Origin: Edaphochlamys debaryana
Lineage: Eukaryota > Chlorophyta > Chlorophyceae > Chlamydomonadales
Assembly: GCA_016858145.1 (NCBI GenBank)
Contig: JAEHOE010000001.1
Location: forward strand, 1,550,001-1,614,000
DNA: 64,000 nt
Direction of reading: 5' to 3'
In this document: in pieces, positions 23,201 to 33,500 of the stretch
Numbering within the stretch: the first letter of the stretch is position 1
Layout of the letters: each line of letters opens with the position of its first letter
Notes under the pieces: generated by a model
What the model was told of the DNA's origin: nothing
What the model saw: only the letters and a program-made list of their open reading frames with translations
Databases searched by the model: none
Made by a program: the position numbers and the translations under genes

Positions 23201-26200
23201 GCCTAAAAAGTCTCCCAGACCCCAGCACGGCCCCCGCCCCCACCTGCGCCGGCAGCGCCTCCACGCCGCCCGCATCGGCGGCGGCCGACAACAGCGCCGT
23301 CGCCATGCCCCGGGCATCTCCCTCTGTCAGGCGCTGGGCGAAGAGCGCGACGGAGCCCTGGACGGTCGGTCGACGTTTGACAGGCAGCAACGAACAGAAG
23401 TGGTGAGAGGAAGGATGACAGGCAGGGCAGCAGCCAGCCCAAAACAATAGGAGATGCTAAGACGGGTGGTCGTCACGTGCCCGCATTGCCCTGCTCCCTT
23501 TTCCACCCGCACCTCCAAGCCCAGGCCCGCCGGGACCTTGACCAGCCGCCCGCCCGGGGCCTCCAGAGCGCGCCAGCCCCGCCCCGCCGCCCCGCCTCCA
23601 CGCGCCGAGGACGCCTCCCTGCGGGCCCAGGAGACAGGCACAGCGGGTTTTACGGGCTGGTTCAGCCCGCGCCTGCCCTCTTGGAGCTGCCCAATCCTAC
23701 TGCGGTCGAGCACCCCCGCTGCTGCCCACCTGCCCAGCAGGAAGGCCCGCAGCGGTCCCAGCTCCGGCGCAAACGCCTCCTCCCACAGCGCCCAGCGCCC
23801 CAGCTCGCACAGCATCGGCGCCGCGTCCAGCGCCGCAAGGGCAGCGGCGGCGGCCGGAGCCGACCTGCCGCTGCCGTCACCCTCGAGCTGTGCCGCCGCC
23901 GCCAGGGCACCGGGGCCCACAGGCTGCGCGGCCAGCAGCGCTGACCCGGCAGCAGCGGCAGCCGCTGCGCCGGCGCCCTCGTAGCCGCTGGCCGCATTAG
24001 GTGGGTGGGGGGGGGCGAGGCCGTAGGCGGGGAGCACGGCGGCGGAGGCGGCTGCGTCGGCCGCACCCATGTGCTCCGCCGCCTCCTGCAGGAGCCGCTC
24101 CGGGGGGCCGAAGCCCAGGGCCCGGACGCTGGGGGCGCCCCACTGCAGCCGCACTGCTGCCTCCAGGGAGGCAGCCGCCGCGGAGGAGGCGTGGGGGCCA
24201 GCGAGGGAACCGTCCGAGGCGGCTGCGGGCGGTGGGCCAGTGTCCCCTGCGGGAGAAGAGACGCGGCAGGCGCACCGCCCTTCAGACCAGTAGCGCGGGG
24301 CATGGGGCCCTTCAATGTTGCGTCACACATGAGGGGCCGCCCCAGAACCTACCCCGCGCTCCCGCCACCAGTGCCGCCATCCGCAGCGCCTCCGCCTCAC
24401 GCACGGCGCCCACAGCCAGAGGGGCGGAGGCGGGGTCCTCCAGGGCCCCCGCGGGGGCGGCCCCTGCCGAGCCCGGGCCTCCGCCAAGCAGCAGCTCCGC
24501 AAGCTCAGGGTCCTCGGCGAGGGCTGGGGAGCGGAGGGAGCAGGGAGAACGCTGGATAAGCGGGGAAGCGGGGGGCACCCAAGGCGATCGAGGCACTGGG
24601 GACACCTCAGCCCGGCCCCACCTGCTAGGAGCGACTCGCCCCGGCCCAGGTCCGCAAAGGTGGCCGCCCCCAGCTCGTGTGCCGCGTTACGCTCCAATTG
24701 GGCCAGGGAGCGGAAGGAGAGGCTCTGCGTACGTACCAAGCGGGAAGGCGTTCGTACGAGAAATGCGGACAAAGACAACGCGCCTGACAGCACTGACACG
24801 GGCCAATTGGCCAGCTTGCAAGCCCTGGAGCGGTAACAAGCAACGAATCTTTGGAGCCCACGCACCCGATAATGAGCGGCCACCGCCTCCCGCAGCCGCT
24901 GCCGGCTGACCGGGGGCGGCCGCGGCCCCGTGGCTTCGGGGCCCGGCGGGGGCACCCGGTCTGCTGCTTGCGCAGGCCTCTCCGGTTGTGTGGGTTCAGC
25001 CTGCTGGTCAGCCTCCCGCGCTCTGCGGCTGCCCCCCACCTCCGCGTCGTCGGGCTGCCATTTCTGCCAGATCAGGTCCTGTGAACCCTCAGCCTCAGCC
25101 TCAGCCTCAGCCCCAGCCCCAGCTTTGGCAGCGGCGGCCCGCCGCTGCTCCGAGTTGAGCTCCGCCACCACGGCCGCCGCGTCCTGCAGGGCCCTGACGA
25201 GGTAGGGGTAGACGGCGAGCGCTGCGTCTTGTACGTCCTTCCGACTGATCTTCTTGGTGGGCGGGACAGTGAAGGGCGGGGTCTGCGAGGGGTAGCGACG
25301 GCAGCCAGCAGCATTCAGGCATTGCGGTTGGAGGTTTGCGTGCAGCAGTCGCAGTGTCGGCATGCTCGTGCAGGTGAAGCCCCCCCCGGCACTCTTACGC
25401 AGGTTGCGCCCCTGCCCGCAGGCGCACCGGATACACTTCTACGATGCGCGTCTTCAGCTTCCTCAGGGAGTTCGCCGGCGGGTGCCTGTCAAGGTTGCCT
25501 TCCAAGCGGCGCAGGGCGTCCGCAGCCCCGGGCAGCCGTCCCCACACTTTCTTCCCAAGAACGCCCCGGAGTCGCTCTGCAGAGGGCAGCAGGCAACACA
25601 CGCACGTCAACAGGAGCCAAGGGAGGAGGGGATACAGCTGCAAACCCCCGCGTACCCTCAAGAACAGCCAGGAGCTGCCCCGGGCTGCTGAGGTCCATCG
25701 CGTTCACCGCCGCTGCCTCCTTCATCCGGCGGGAAGCCTTCACACGCACAGAGGGGCGCAGGATCAGGACATGGTCCGGGCGAGCGAGGGCCCTGAGCGA
25801 GCACACGCGCGTGTGCACTCCGGCAGCCGCATGACTCGTTTGGGGACCCACCCGTTCTTCTTCCCGTGTCTCCCGTCCCGCCTGGGCCTCCCGGTACTTT
25901 GCACCCATCTCCTCGGCCTTGTCGTACACGAGCTGGGGGTCCTTGAGCATGTCCCCTGGGAAGGAGGTGATTGATTAACGAGTGTGGTCCGACTCCCTTC
26001 CAACCCTGCGACGATGCCCGCGTGCAGCAGCCCAGTCACGCCTGCACACCTTTGGCCGGCTCCAGCACTTTGGTGCTGAGCGTGGTGCGGCCAGCGCCCC
26101 GATCCACGTCCAGGACCATCACCCTGAGGGCCTGCCCCTCGCTCAGCACGTTCTTGATCTCGAGCACCTTCTCATTGCTAACCGCGCTGAGATGCAGGAG

Positions 26201-28204
26201 ACCCGTGAACCCGCCGGGCAACTCGACGAAAGCGCCGTAGGGCTGCAGGGCCTGGACCTTCCCCTCCACCACGTCCAAGTTCTGGGGGTACCGGTAATGT
26301 GCAGGGGTTCCGGGTGGAGGGGGAATAGGGGCATGCAATTGCGGGCATGGCGTGTGAGGCAAGTAGGGTGATGCCTGGGCACTGGGGCACTGGAACACAC
26401 GCGCACACCTTGAACGGAGTTTCAAGGGCTGCATCGCCCCCGCCGTCCTCCTCCTCGTCATCGTCGTCGTCCTCTGCGTCACTCTCTGCTGCCGTCTGCG
26501 TGTCAGCACCAGCCGTTAGGAGCCCCCTCCGCAAAGGCATGGTCGCGACACGGCGAGTGTTTTAGCCTTTTTGTCAACGCCACGGCTTACCGGCGCCCGC
26601 CTTTCTACCACGTCCCTCTTGGACTTCCGCATCTCGTTTGAGAACTGCTGTGTCAACTGCGGTAGCAACAAATGAGTGGACTTAACGGTATGAGGGGAAA
26701 CAGCGTTGTTGCTGGGCCCCAATTGCGTGCATAGAGCCAACTATCCCAACAGTGTCGCCCGCTCCCACCCCGCGGCGTTTGCCTCTGGTGCCTCACTGAA
26801 GGCCCCACCTCAGCCCTGGACTACGCAACAGTGCCGGGAGGACCCAGAGCCGTACCGCAGCCCCACGCCCAAGCTCGCCCAAGCCCCTACCCGCCGGACG
26901 TCTACGACGAGCATGTCCGGGCGCATGGCGGAGATGCCCAGCTCCCGCAGCGGCTTGCCGTAGTGCGCCTCGAGCGCCTCGGCCAGCTTGGGGCCGGTGG
27001 GCAGCTCTGTGAAGCGCCGCTCGTTCAGCCACCGGACCAGGAGCAGGAGCACGTCGGCACGGGTCACCTGCAGGGCAGGGGCAGGGGTAGGCCGAGCCGC
27101 ACCGGAGATGGGCGGGTCAAGAGCACGGCAGCGGGAGGCTGGTCGCGTCGGGCGGTGCATGCCGGCTAAGGTGTGACCCCAAGGTGGGAGTCCCGCCGCG
27201 CACCTTGGTCTGCGGCATCTCCGTCATGCCCTCCGGCGCCAGCCCCGCCGCCACCAGTCCGGGCTGGGCCCACAGGGGCCCAACCATAAGGTCGTTGAAG
27301 CACTGCATGCCGGGGGCCGACTCCTCCAGGCCCAGGAAGCCCTGGGGCAGCGTGCAAGGGCGGGGAGGAAGGAAGAAGCTAAAAGAATCGAAGGCCAAAG
27401 GTGCGCAGGTTCTGCCCCCGCCGTGTGAGTAATCCCCCTGCCCACCCACACCGTCCCCAGGCCGCCCTCCGTCCCACCCCCTGCTGCAAGAGCGGCAACG
27501 GCCCCCCATGCTCCGACGAATCCCACCGCCCACCCGCTCTCGCTCCATCACGAATGCCTCCAGGTCGTGCAGGGTCGCAAAGCCGCTGTACACCGCCAGG
27601 AAGGCATCGATGTGCGCCCGCACGCGCCGCTCCCGGGACAGGTACTCGTACAGGTAGGCGCTCTGGTTGGTGCGGGCCAGGTAGATCACGTCGCCCGGGG
27701 TACGCAGGCTGGGCAGCTCGCACAGCTGCGGCCAGGCCTGGGGTTTGGGGGAAGGGGTTCGAAGTGAGGGAGATGCCCTTGCCAGAGAGCGCGAGAGCTG
27801 CAGCCAGAAAGCAGCCCAGACGCCGGCCGCCGCTCCCCCCCCCCCTCAGCCGTGAAGTTCACGGCCGCGGCCCCCTCCCCGACCCCGGCCTCGACACGTA
27901 GCTCACCCCGGGACCACCTCACCTCCTTTAGGGCCTCTGAAAATAGTGCGACGCGGCCCTCGCGGTGCAGCCTCGCGCGAGTTGCTTTGAGCAGCTCGCC
28001 AGCGGCCACGATGGCGTCGTTCGGCGTGACCTGACCCCTTCCGCGACCCTGGACGGGCGAGCTCTGACCGCGTCCCCTGCCACCTGCGAAGATTGACGGC
28101 GGGAGCGCCGCGACGGCGATGGAAGGGCGCCGGCCATTTCCCGCGACAGCCGGGCGCAGCGCGCCCGGGCCGGGGCCTCGCAACCCGACAGCTATGCTGT
28201 ACAT
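11216..28204 (-). CDS. NOV: NO VEIN-like protein: S1 domain + GHKL/sacsin-type ATPase + DUF3883
   Basis: About 47 exons and ~3,500 residues. First exons: 28204-27923, 27737-27534, 27341-27204, 27067-26891, 26656-26591, 26495-26409, 26281-26050, 25955-25852, 25737-25656, 25576-25399, 25244-24866. The N-terminus (HIDAFLAVYSGFATLHDLEA, CFNDLMVGPLWAQPGLVA) resembles plant NO VEIN. An acidic run is followed by an S1 RNA-binding domain at ~319-400. The ATPase exons (21766-21677, 21378-21318, 21189-21095, 20996-20956, 20846-20786, then to ~19311) carry the N-box ELLQNAEDN, VVANNEAGF, GKKGIGFKSVFK and VNADFELTTSRESI. Large helical exons follow (18176-17112, 16995-16361, 16089-15724, 13531-12440). The C-terminus (12281-11822, 11631-11526, 11345-11216) is DUF3883: RLFVEVKSSS, FEISTREL, DSYVIVRV. 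Joins near 18232 and 13897 are approximate. NO VEIN is a plant nuclear regulator of vascular development; the algal role is unknown. Confidence 0.83.
21480..21652. repeat. Degenerate CAGCGCC / CCTCAGCCC intron repeats
   Basis: The motifs CACAGCGCC(A/C)C and CCCCTCAGCCCTCA recur several times over about 170 bases of an intron of the NO VEIN-like gene. The repeats are imperfect and lead directly into the telomere-like tract. No coding or RNA structure is evident. Confidence 0.5.
21653..21674. repeat. Telomere-like tract (CCCTAAA/CCCTAAAA) in an intron
   Basis: The plus strand reads TTAAACCCTAAACCC followed by TAAAACCC, about three units mixing the plant-type (TTTAGGG) and Chlamydomonas-type (TTTTAGGG) telomere repeat. 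It lies in the NO VEIN-like gene intron immediately left of the exon ending at 21677, after a stretch of CCCTCAGCC-type repeats. It may be a repair scar at a break or chance in CCC-rich intron sequence. Confidence 0.7.
26050..26281 (-). other. S1 RNA-binding domain exon within the NO VEIN-like gene
   Basis: This exon encodes a complete S1 (OB-fold) domain: NLDVVEGKVQALQPYGAFVE, then GGFTGLLHLSAVS and KVMVLD/LSTK-type strands ending LSTKVLEPAKG. The next exon (25955-25852) adds DMLKDPQLVYDKAEEMGAK, closely resembling the tail after the last S1 repeat of chloroplast ribosomal protein S1. Splice phases on both sides (0 in, 1 out) match the neighbouring exons, so it belongs to the same open transcript model. 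Confidence 0.85.
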
Positions 28205-29328
28205 TCAAGCTATATGTATGCCATGCTAGACGAGCAGGACACTCTGTTTGGACAGAAGTGAGCTCGCACGCGGCGTGCAGTCCGGCATTCCGTTCCCCCG
28301 CCTCTTGCACTTTTCCCCCGGCCCCGCCCTTCCCCCCGGCTTCGTTGTTTTCTTCTACTCCCCCGGGCCAGTCTTCCCCCCGGCCCACCACGCCAGCCCT
28401 CCCAGCCAGCGTTACACCAGCCCCTTCTCACCCCTCTCAGACCTCTTCTCTGCTCCCGTGCTCCCGCGTCAGCTCCCGTGTTCGGGTGCAGAGCCCGTCG
28501 CCCCTGTCCGCCCCTCATGCAGTTCCCCTGCTTACACGCAGCTGCGCCCCTCCATGGCACCACGCAAAGTAGTGTCTTCAAGCCCATCATGGGGGGGGAC
28601 TCTCAGGGCCCTACCAGTGGCCCCAGTCAGGGCCCCTCAGCGCGGAAGGGCGCTACCCTACGTCCCCTTCTTTCACGCAGCAGGGACGCTGAAACCCCCC
28701 TATACGAGGCCTTCACCAGCCTTCACCGCGAAAGGCGTAGGCAGCCGTACGTGGGCCAGGCCAGCGGCTTCTGCGCTTTCCCCTCAGCTCAACCTGCTCA
28801 CCGCCCTACTCCCCCCTCTCACGCAGTTGCAGCAGTGGCGCTACGGCCCCACCCATCTTGGCGCTTTGAATCCTCTATGGCCCAACCCATCATGGGGTCT
28901 TCAAGCCCATCATTGGGGGGGGCTCTCAGGGCCCTACCACGGCTACCAGTGGCTACCAGTGGCACCAGTCAGGTGTGGACACACTTCTCGCACCCTTGAG
29001 CCCTGAGAAATAGGACAGTGCACGTCCACGCGGCCGCTTCACGCCGCTTTCCGCGAGCGACACGGCGAGCAGCACGGCGCTCGACCCCGGCGCCAACCGC
29101 CGCCCATCCGCACTGGAGCGCTGCCGCGCGACCGTGCAGGGGTCTGCACATATGGAACACAGTGTGAGGGACAAGCAGCTGTCGGTGCACGAACCCATCA
29201 CCTCAGAGGTGACTCGAAGGCGTACAGCAACCGCCGCGCTGAAGTCGATCGAACCCCTGTCGCCCATTTGTCGCGTACTCAGTCCGCCCACACGGTAGAC
29301 GTCCTCGTTTGGCAGCAGACTTCATCAG
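28205..29328. promoter_or_regulatory. Divergent promoter interval, NO VEIN-like / cysteine synthase, with repeats
   Basis: An interval of 1.1 kb between divergent start codons. The left part just beyond 28204 contains a short AT-rich stretch (ATACATATAG on the minus strand) that could be a core promoter element of the NO VEIN-like gene. The middle is C-rich and carries a pair of direct repeats listed separately. No gene with splice support was found. Confidence 0.5.
28574..28970. repeat. Direct repeats spaced about 320 bases apart
   Basis: The block GTCTTCAAGCCCATCAT followed by a G run, CTCTCAGGGCCCTACCA and CCAGTGG occurs at 28574-28634 and again, slightly diverged, at 28897-28970. The second copy contains an internal duplication of GGCTACCAGT. 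A further CCCATCATGGGG, itself palindromic, sits at 28885-28896. The arrangement could be a small non-autonomous element or a tandem duplication; no ends or target-site duplications were established. Confidence 0.65.
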
Positions 29329-32300
29329 ATGTCAGGAATAAAGGCAGACGTGACCGCACTTGTCGGTAAGCCTGGGCGCCAAACCGGGCCGGACTGGCCT
29401 TCTAGCTGCCAATTTGTGGTCATCGAGCTGGTCGGGGATGCTACAGGCGCAGCGGCAGCGGTCTCGGCACCGGGCCCCGAGATGGGAGACCGCACTTGTG
29501 CTGTTTGCTTGCGGCCCGCTACTCTCGCACGGCGTGGCGAGGAATTCCCACCTGAAGCAGCTTGATCCTGCCGCGTGGCTTGTGCAAACCTCCTGGGAAG
29601 TCAGCTTCCCGGCATGCCGACTCTCACCTCTCACGGGACGACTCTTGCGTGTCCATCTCCGCTGCAGGCAACACGCCCCTGGTGTATCTGAACAAGGTGT
29701 GATATCCGGCCCCTGCAAGACCCTGCCTACCCCCGGCATACACCAACCCCACGGTCATCCCCCCCCCCCAGGTGACGGATGGCTGCGTCGCCCGCGTGGC
29801 GGCCAAGCTGGAGAACCTGGAGCCCTGCTACTCCGTCAAGGACAGGTGCGGGGCAGCTGCTGGACAAGTCGCGGCTGTTGGTCGGTTGCAGTGCTGCCTA
29901 CCCCCACCGTCTCCTGGTTCCCGTCGGCGTCGTCATCATCATGTTGGCCCTCTGCTGCAGGATTGCTCTAAACATGATCACGGAGGCTGAGAAGGCGGGG
30001 AAGATCACCCCTGGCAAGGTACGTGCAGGGCCTGGTTGAAGTACGGCGTCTGCCCTTGCTCCAGTTAGCAACCCTACGTAGCGCCGCCCTCGTGACGTCC
30101 CCTCCCCACACCCGCAGACCACCCTGGTCGAGCCCACCTCGGGCAACACGGGTATCGGCCTGGCCTTCGTCGCCGCCGCCCGCGGCTACAAGGTGCGGAC
30201 CCCTGGATGGCGACCGGCGAGAGCCACCGCGCAGGCCCTTCCGCTGCCCTGCCACGCCATGCCGCGTGTGTCCTGACACGCCCCTGTCAGGTGCCGGCTT
30301 CAGGCTCAAGCTCTATCGTGCCTACCCCACGCTCGTTGCCCATACACCTCCCCTTCCCCTACCCCCACCCCCAGCTCATGGTCACCATGCCCTCCACCAT
30401 GTCCATGGAGCGACGCATGGTGCTGCGGGCGCTGGGCGCAGAGCTGGTGCTCACAGACCCCGCCAAGGGCGTGCAGGTGCGGGCAGATGGGGGCCCTGCG
30501 TGAGGGGTGAGGGCTGCAGACGGCGACGGATGGCGGTAGCGGCTTGCGCCTCGCTCGCTTCGAAGCCAAGCTGCACTCCTGCCGGGGCCAGACGAGGCTG
30601 GGCCGCGGGGCCTGGGTGAGACCTCGGGAGAAGCTCTGGGACTTGGCTGGATACTGCCCAACGCAGCTCTGCCCATCCCCCCAACCGCACCCACCAGGGC
30701 GTGCTGGACAAGGCGGACGAGCTGCACGCCAACACCCCCGACTCCTACATCCTGGGCCAGGTGCGGCCCCTCCCCGGCGGGGCCCTTGGGGGGTCTGTAA
30801 CTGGTCCTCCGCCCCGGCTGGAGCCAGGCCAGCGCCTGGATGGCGTCCGGCCCTGAAGTCCACCCACACGCACACGACGCGCCCCACCCCGCTGGTCGCG
30901 GCTGCTGCTCCTGACGGCTCCCCTGGCCCCGTGCGGTGCAGTTCGACAACCCGACCAACCCCAGCATGCACTACAACACCACCGGGCCCGAGGTGTGGCG
31001 GGACACTGACGGTACCGTCGACTTCTTCGTGGCGGGTGGGTGGGACCGGGGGAGGCGCCCGGCGGCTCTAACACCCCAACACAGGAACGTAAGGCAAGCA
31101 GGCAAGGTCCAAGGGACTCCCCGGGGGTCATGTCCGCACTGCCCGATCGAGTGTGCACAAGCACTTGCTGAGCACAACGACTGGGGAGGCGTACCTGCGG
31201 TCCTTCCCATCACCACATGCTAGCTGCGTGCCCTGAGGCCTGCGCCCTGCACCCCCCTGCTGCAGGCGTGGGCACGGGTGGCACCATCAGCGGCACCGGC
31301 CGCTACCTGCGCGAGAAGAAGCCCGACGTGGGGGTCATCGCCGTGGAGCCGGCGGAGTCGGCGGTGCTCAGCGGCGGCCCGCCCGGCCCGCACAAGATCA
31401 TGGTAGGGAGTAGGGCGCGGAACGGGGCGGTTGCAGTGCAGGGATGCAGGATGCGGAGCGCACGCGCGCATGACCGCACTGTGCACATGCGTTGCTCCCC
31501 TCAGGGCATCGGCGCTGGCATGATCCCGCCCAACGTGGACCAAACCGTCATCACGGAAGTCGTCACGGTGAGCAGTCGCCCAGGCCTGCCGACCATGGCG
31601 ACCGCTGCGGCTGCCAGAACTAACCCCACTGCCTGCTGGGCTGGGCCAGGGACTATCACAGCGCAGCAGCCGGGCAATTGTGGCGCACCATCACGCTCGG
31701 CGGTCCTGAAGGAGATGCCGGGACCCTGTGTTTGTGGATCGTCATGCTGTGCCCCCCCTGGCCCCAGGTGACCAGCGATGAGGCGCTGGCCATGACCCGG
31801 CGGCTGATGCGCGAGGAGGGGCTGCTGGTGGGCATCAGCTCGGGGGCCAACGTGGTGGCGGCCTGCAAGGTGGGGGCAGGGCGACGAGGGGAGGGGCCGG
31901 GGCTTGCCGGCCTGTGCGGGAGCGCAGAGAGCGCACCCGGGCGCATGGGCATGCAGAGGCTGGCAGCCTGCGGGCAGGGCAGGGCTGGACCGCGTGCGGT
32001 GCAAGGCCGGCTGGCGGCGACGGCTGTGTCAACGACGGTGCTTTGTCGGTGTCCTGTCGATGGTTCCGCCCCTTTAAAACCCTGCAATCTCGTTTGAGGC
32101 TCCCCTCTGCCCTTGCACACCCACCCCTTGCCCTCCCTCCACCCGTCCGCAGGTGGCCTCCCGCCCCGAGAACGCTGGCAAGCTGGTCGTGACGCTGTGC
32201 CCCTCCGCGGGGGAGCGCTACCTGTCCACCGTCCTCTTCCAGGCAAGCGCCCCGCCCGTTTCCGTGTTCCGTAGCTTACTCTCCAACAGTCTTGCTCGGA

Positions 32301-32612
32301 TGCAGGCCAGCTCTGCGCTGACGAAGGCCGAGCTGTGCGCTGGGGGGTGGCCTCCAGAGCGCGGACCGTGTGCGCAGGGCTCATGCCTCGCGTGGCTCCC
32401 CTCTCTGTTCCTTCCCCGCAGGACGTGAGGGACGAGTGCGCCGCTATGACTCACGAGGCCAGCGAGGCCCCCGCGGTGGTGGCTGTGGCTCCGATGACTG
32501 CCAACGTGCCGGTAAGCCACAGCACCAAGACGGGGTAGGGGATGCACGGCTGCGAACCGCCTGCCGCCTGACAGCTGCTAAACCCGGCCCTCTTCTCTGC
32601 CTCCAGGCTTAA
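29329..32612 (+). CDS. OASTL: Cysteine synthase / O-acetylserine (thiol) lyase
   Basis: PLP enzyme making cysteine from O-acetylserine and sulfide. Fourteen phase-consistent exons: 29329-29365, 29668-29696, 29772-29845, 29961-30018, 30118-30192, 30375-30476, 30698-30760, 30942-31035, 31266-31402, 31505-31567, 31768-31869, 32153-32242, 32422-32511, 32607-32612; 339 residues, normal for the family. Exon 1 joined to exon 2 reads [17 protein letters not shown]. The PLP lysine is Lys45 in YSVKDR; TSGNTG (73-78) and [12 protein letters not shown] form the substrate and phosphate loops, and GISSGAN is near the C-terminus. The exon ending 32242 uses a GC donor (CAG|GCAAGC). The last exon codes only Ala-stop. 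ATG 29329 is preceded by ATCAG, so an upstream transit-peptide exon spliced at that point cannot be excluded; as modelled the protein has no leader. Confidence 0.96.
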
Positions 32613-33500
32613 GGCACGACAGCTACTGGAGCCATAAATGAGTGAGCTTACAAAAGCGAGCGCTTCAACACGCGAGCGGGCTAGCCCTGCAAAGATGTCC
32701 CTTGCCGATGTTCACGGGGGACACGGAGCGGGGGGAGTCGGAGGCGGGTGCACCAGGCGCCCTCGAGTGATAAGGGCACCTTCGTGTGCAACGGGGCAGG
32801 CCCATGCCTGAAGGACTATGCTTTGAGGTGATTACTCTAGCCATGATCAATGTTATTGCTGTGTCCCCTTGCTCGTTACTCCTTACTAGGCGGTGTGGTG
32901 GGAATAAGTGTGTCGACCCTGGCCTGTGGCTACCGGGTGTGAGCGGTGGTGCAGTTTTGGGGTTGCCCTCCCTGTCACGGTGGGCCTGTGAGGGTAAGGG
33001 AACAGTAGAGCCTTCGGGGACAGTTGGCAGGTCGTCGCAAACTGCGAACATGGCGAGTTATCCACGGGCTTATGAATGCCGCTCGGGGCCGCGGCGGAGC
33101 GTGTGTGTGTGCTCGTTGCCCGGCGTGCCGGACCCTTGGGTCAGCCCACGTCTTTTGTTGGCAGTAGCGTGCCCCCCTGAGGGCACAGCCTTTATCATGC
33201 TGGTGAGTGCGGGGAGCAGCGCTACTGAGTGGCGAGCGTGTCTGCGCTGGCTGAGGGGCCCAGCTCGCCGCCCACGGGCGAAGGCGGGGCGAACCCTCTC
33301 CTCGGTCGGGCCGAGTGAAGGCGCGGCACTCGCGCTGCGCGAACGTCTTGCCCGCAGTCCCATATACATATAGACACACACCGCACGCTTTTACCACAGA
33401 CACGCAGACCAAACTCGACTTCCACGCACAACGCCTGTCTTTACTAGCGCTGTTCTTTTGTCCAATTCCTCTTGCCCCTAGTCCACTGCTAGTCTAGATC
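32613..33500. other. Intergenic between cysteine synthase and SDR genes
   Basis: This 888-base gap separates two plus-strand genes and should contain the cysteine synthase 3' UTR and the SDR promoter. An AT-rich patch (CATATACATATAG, 33361-33373) about 130 bases upstream of the SDR ATG could be a TATA-like element. No conserved ORF, repeat or RNA gene was recognised. Confidence 0.5.

Noticed and set aside
24323..25363. Possible independent start (ATG 25363) for a separate ATPase gene
   Set aside because: The residues before 25244 are not protein-like, and the strong GTAAGA donor at 25398 joins in phase to 25244; kept only as the alternative discussed in the S1 finding.
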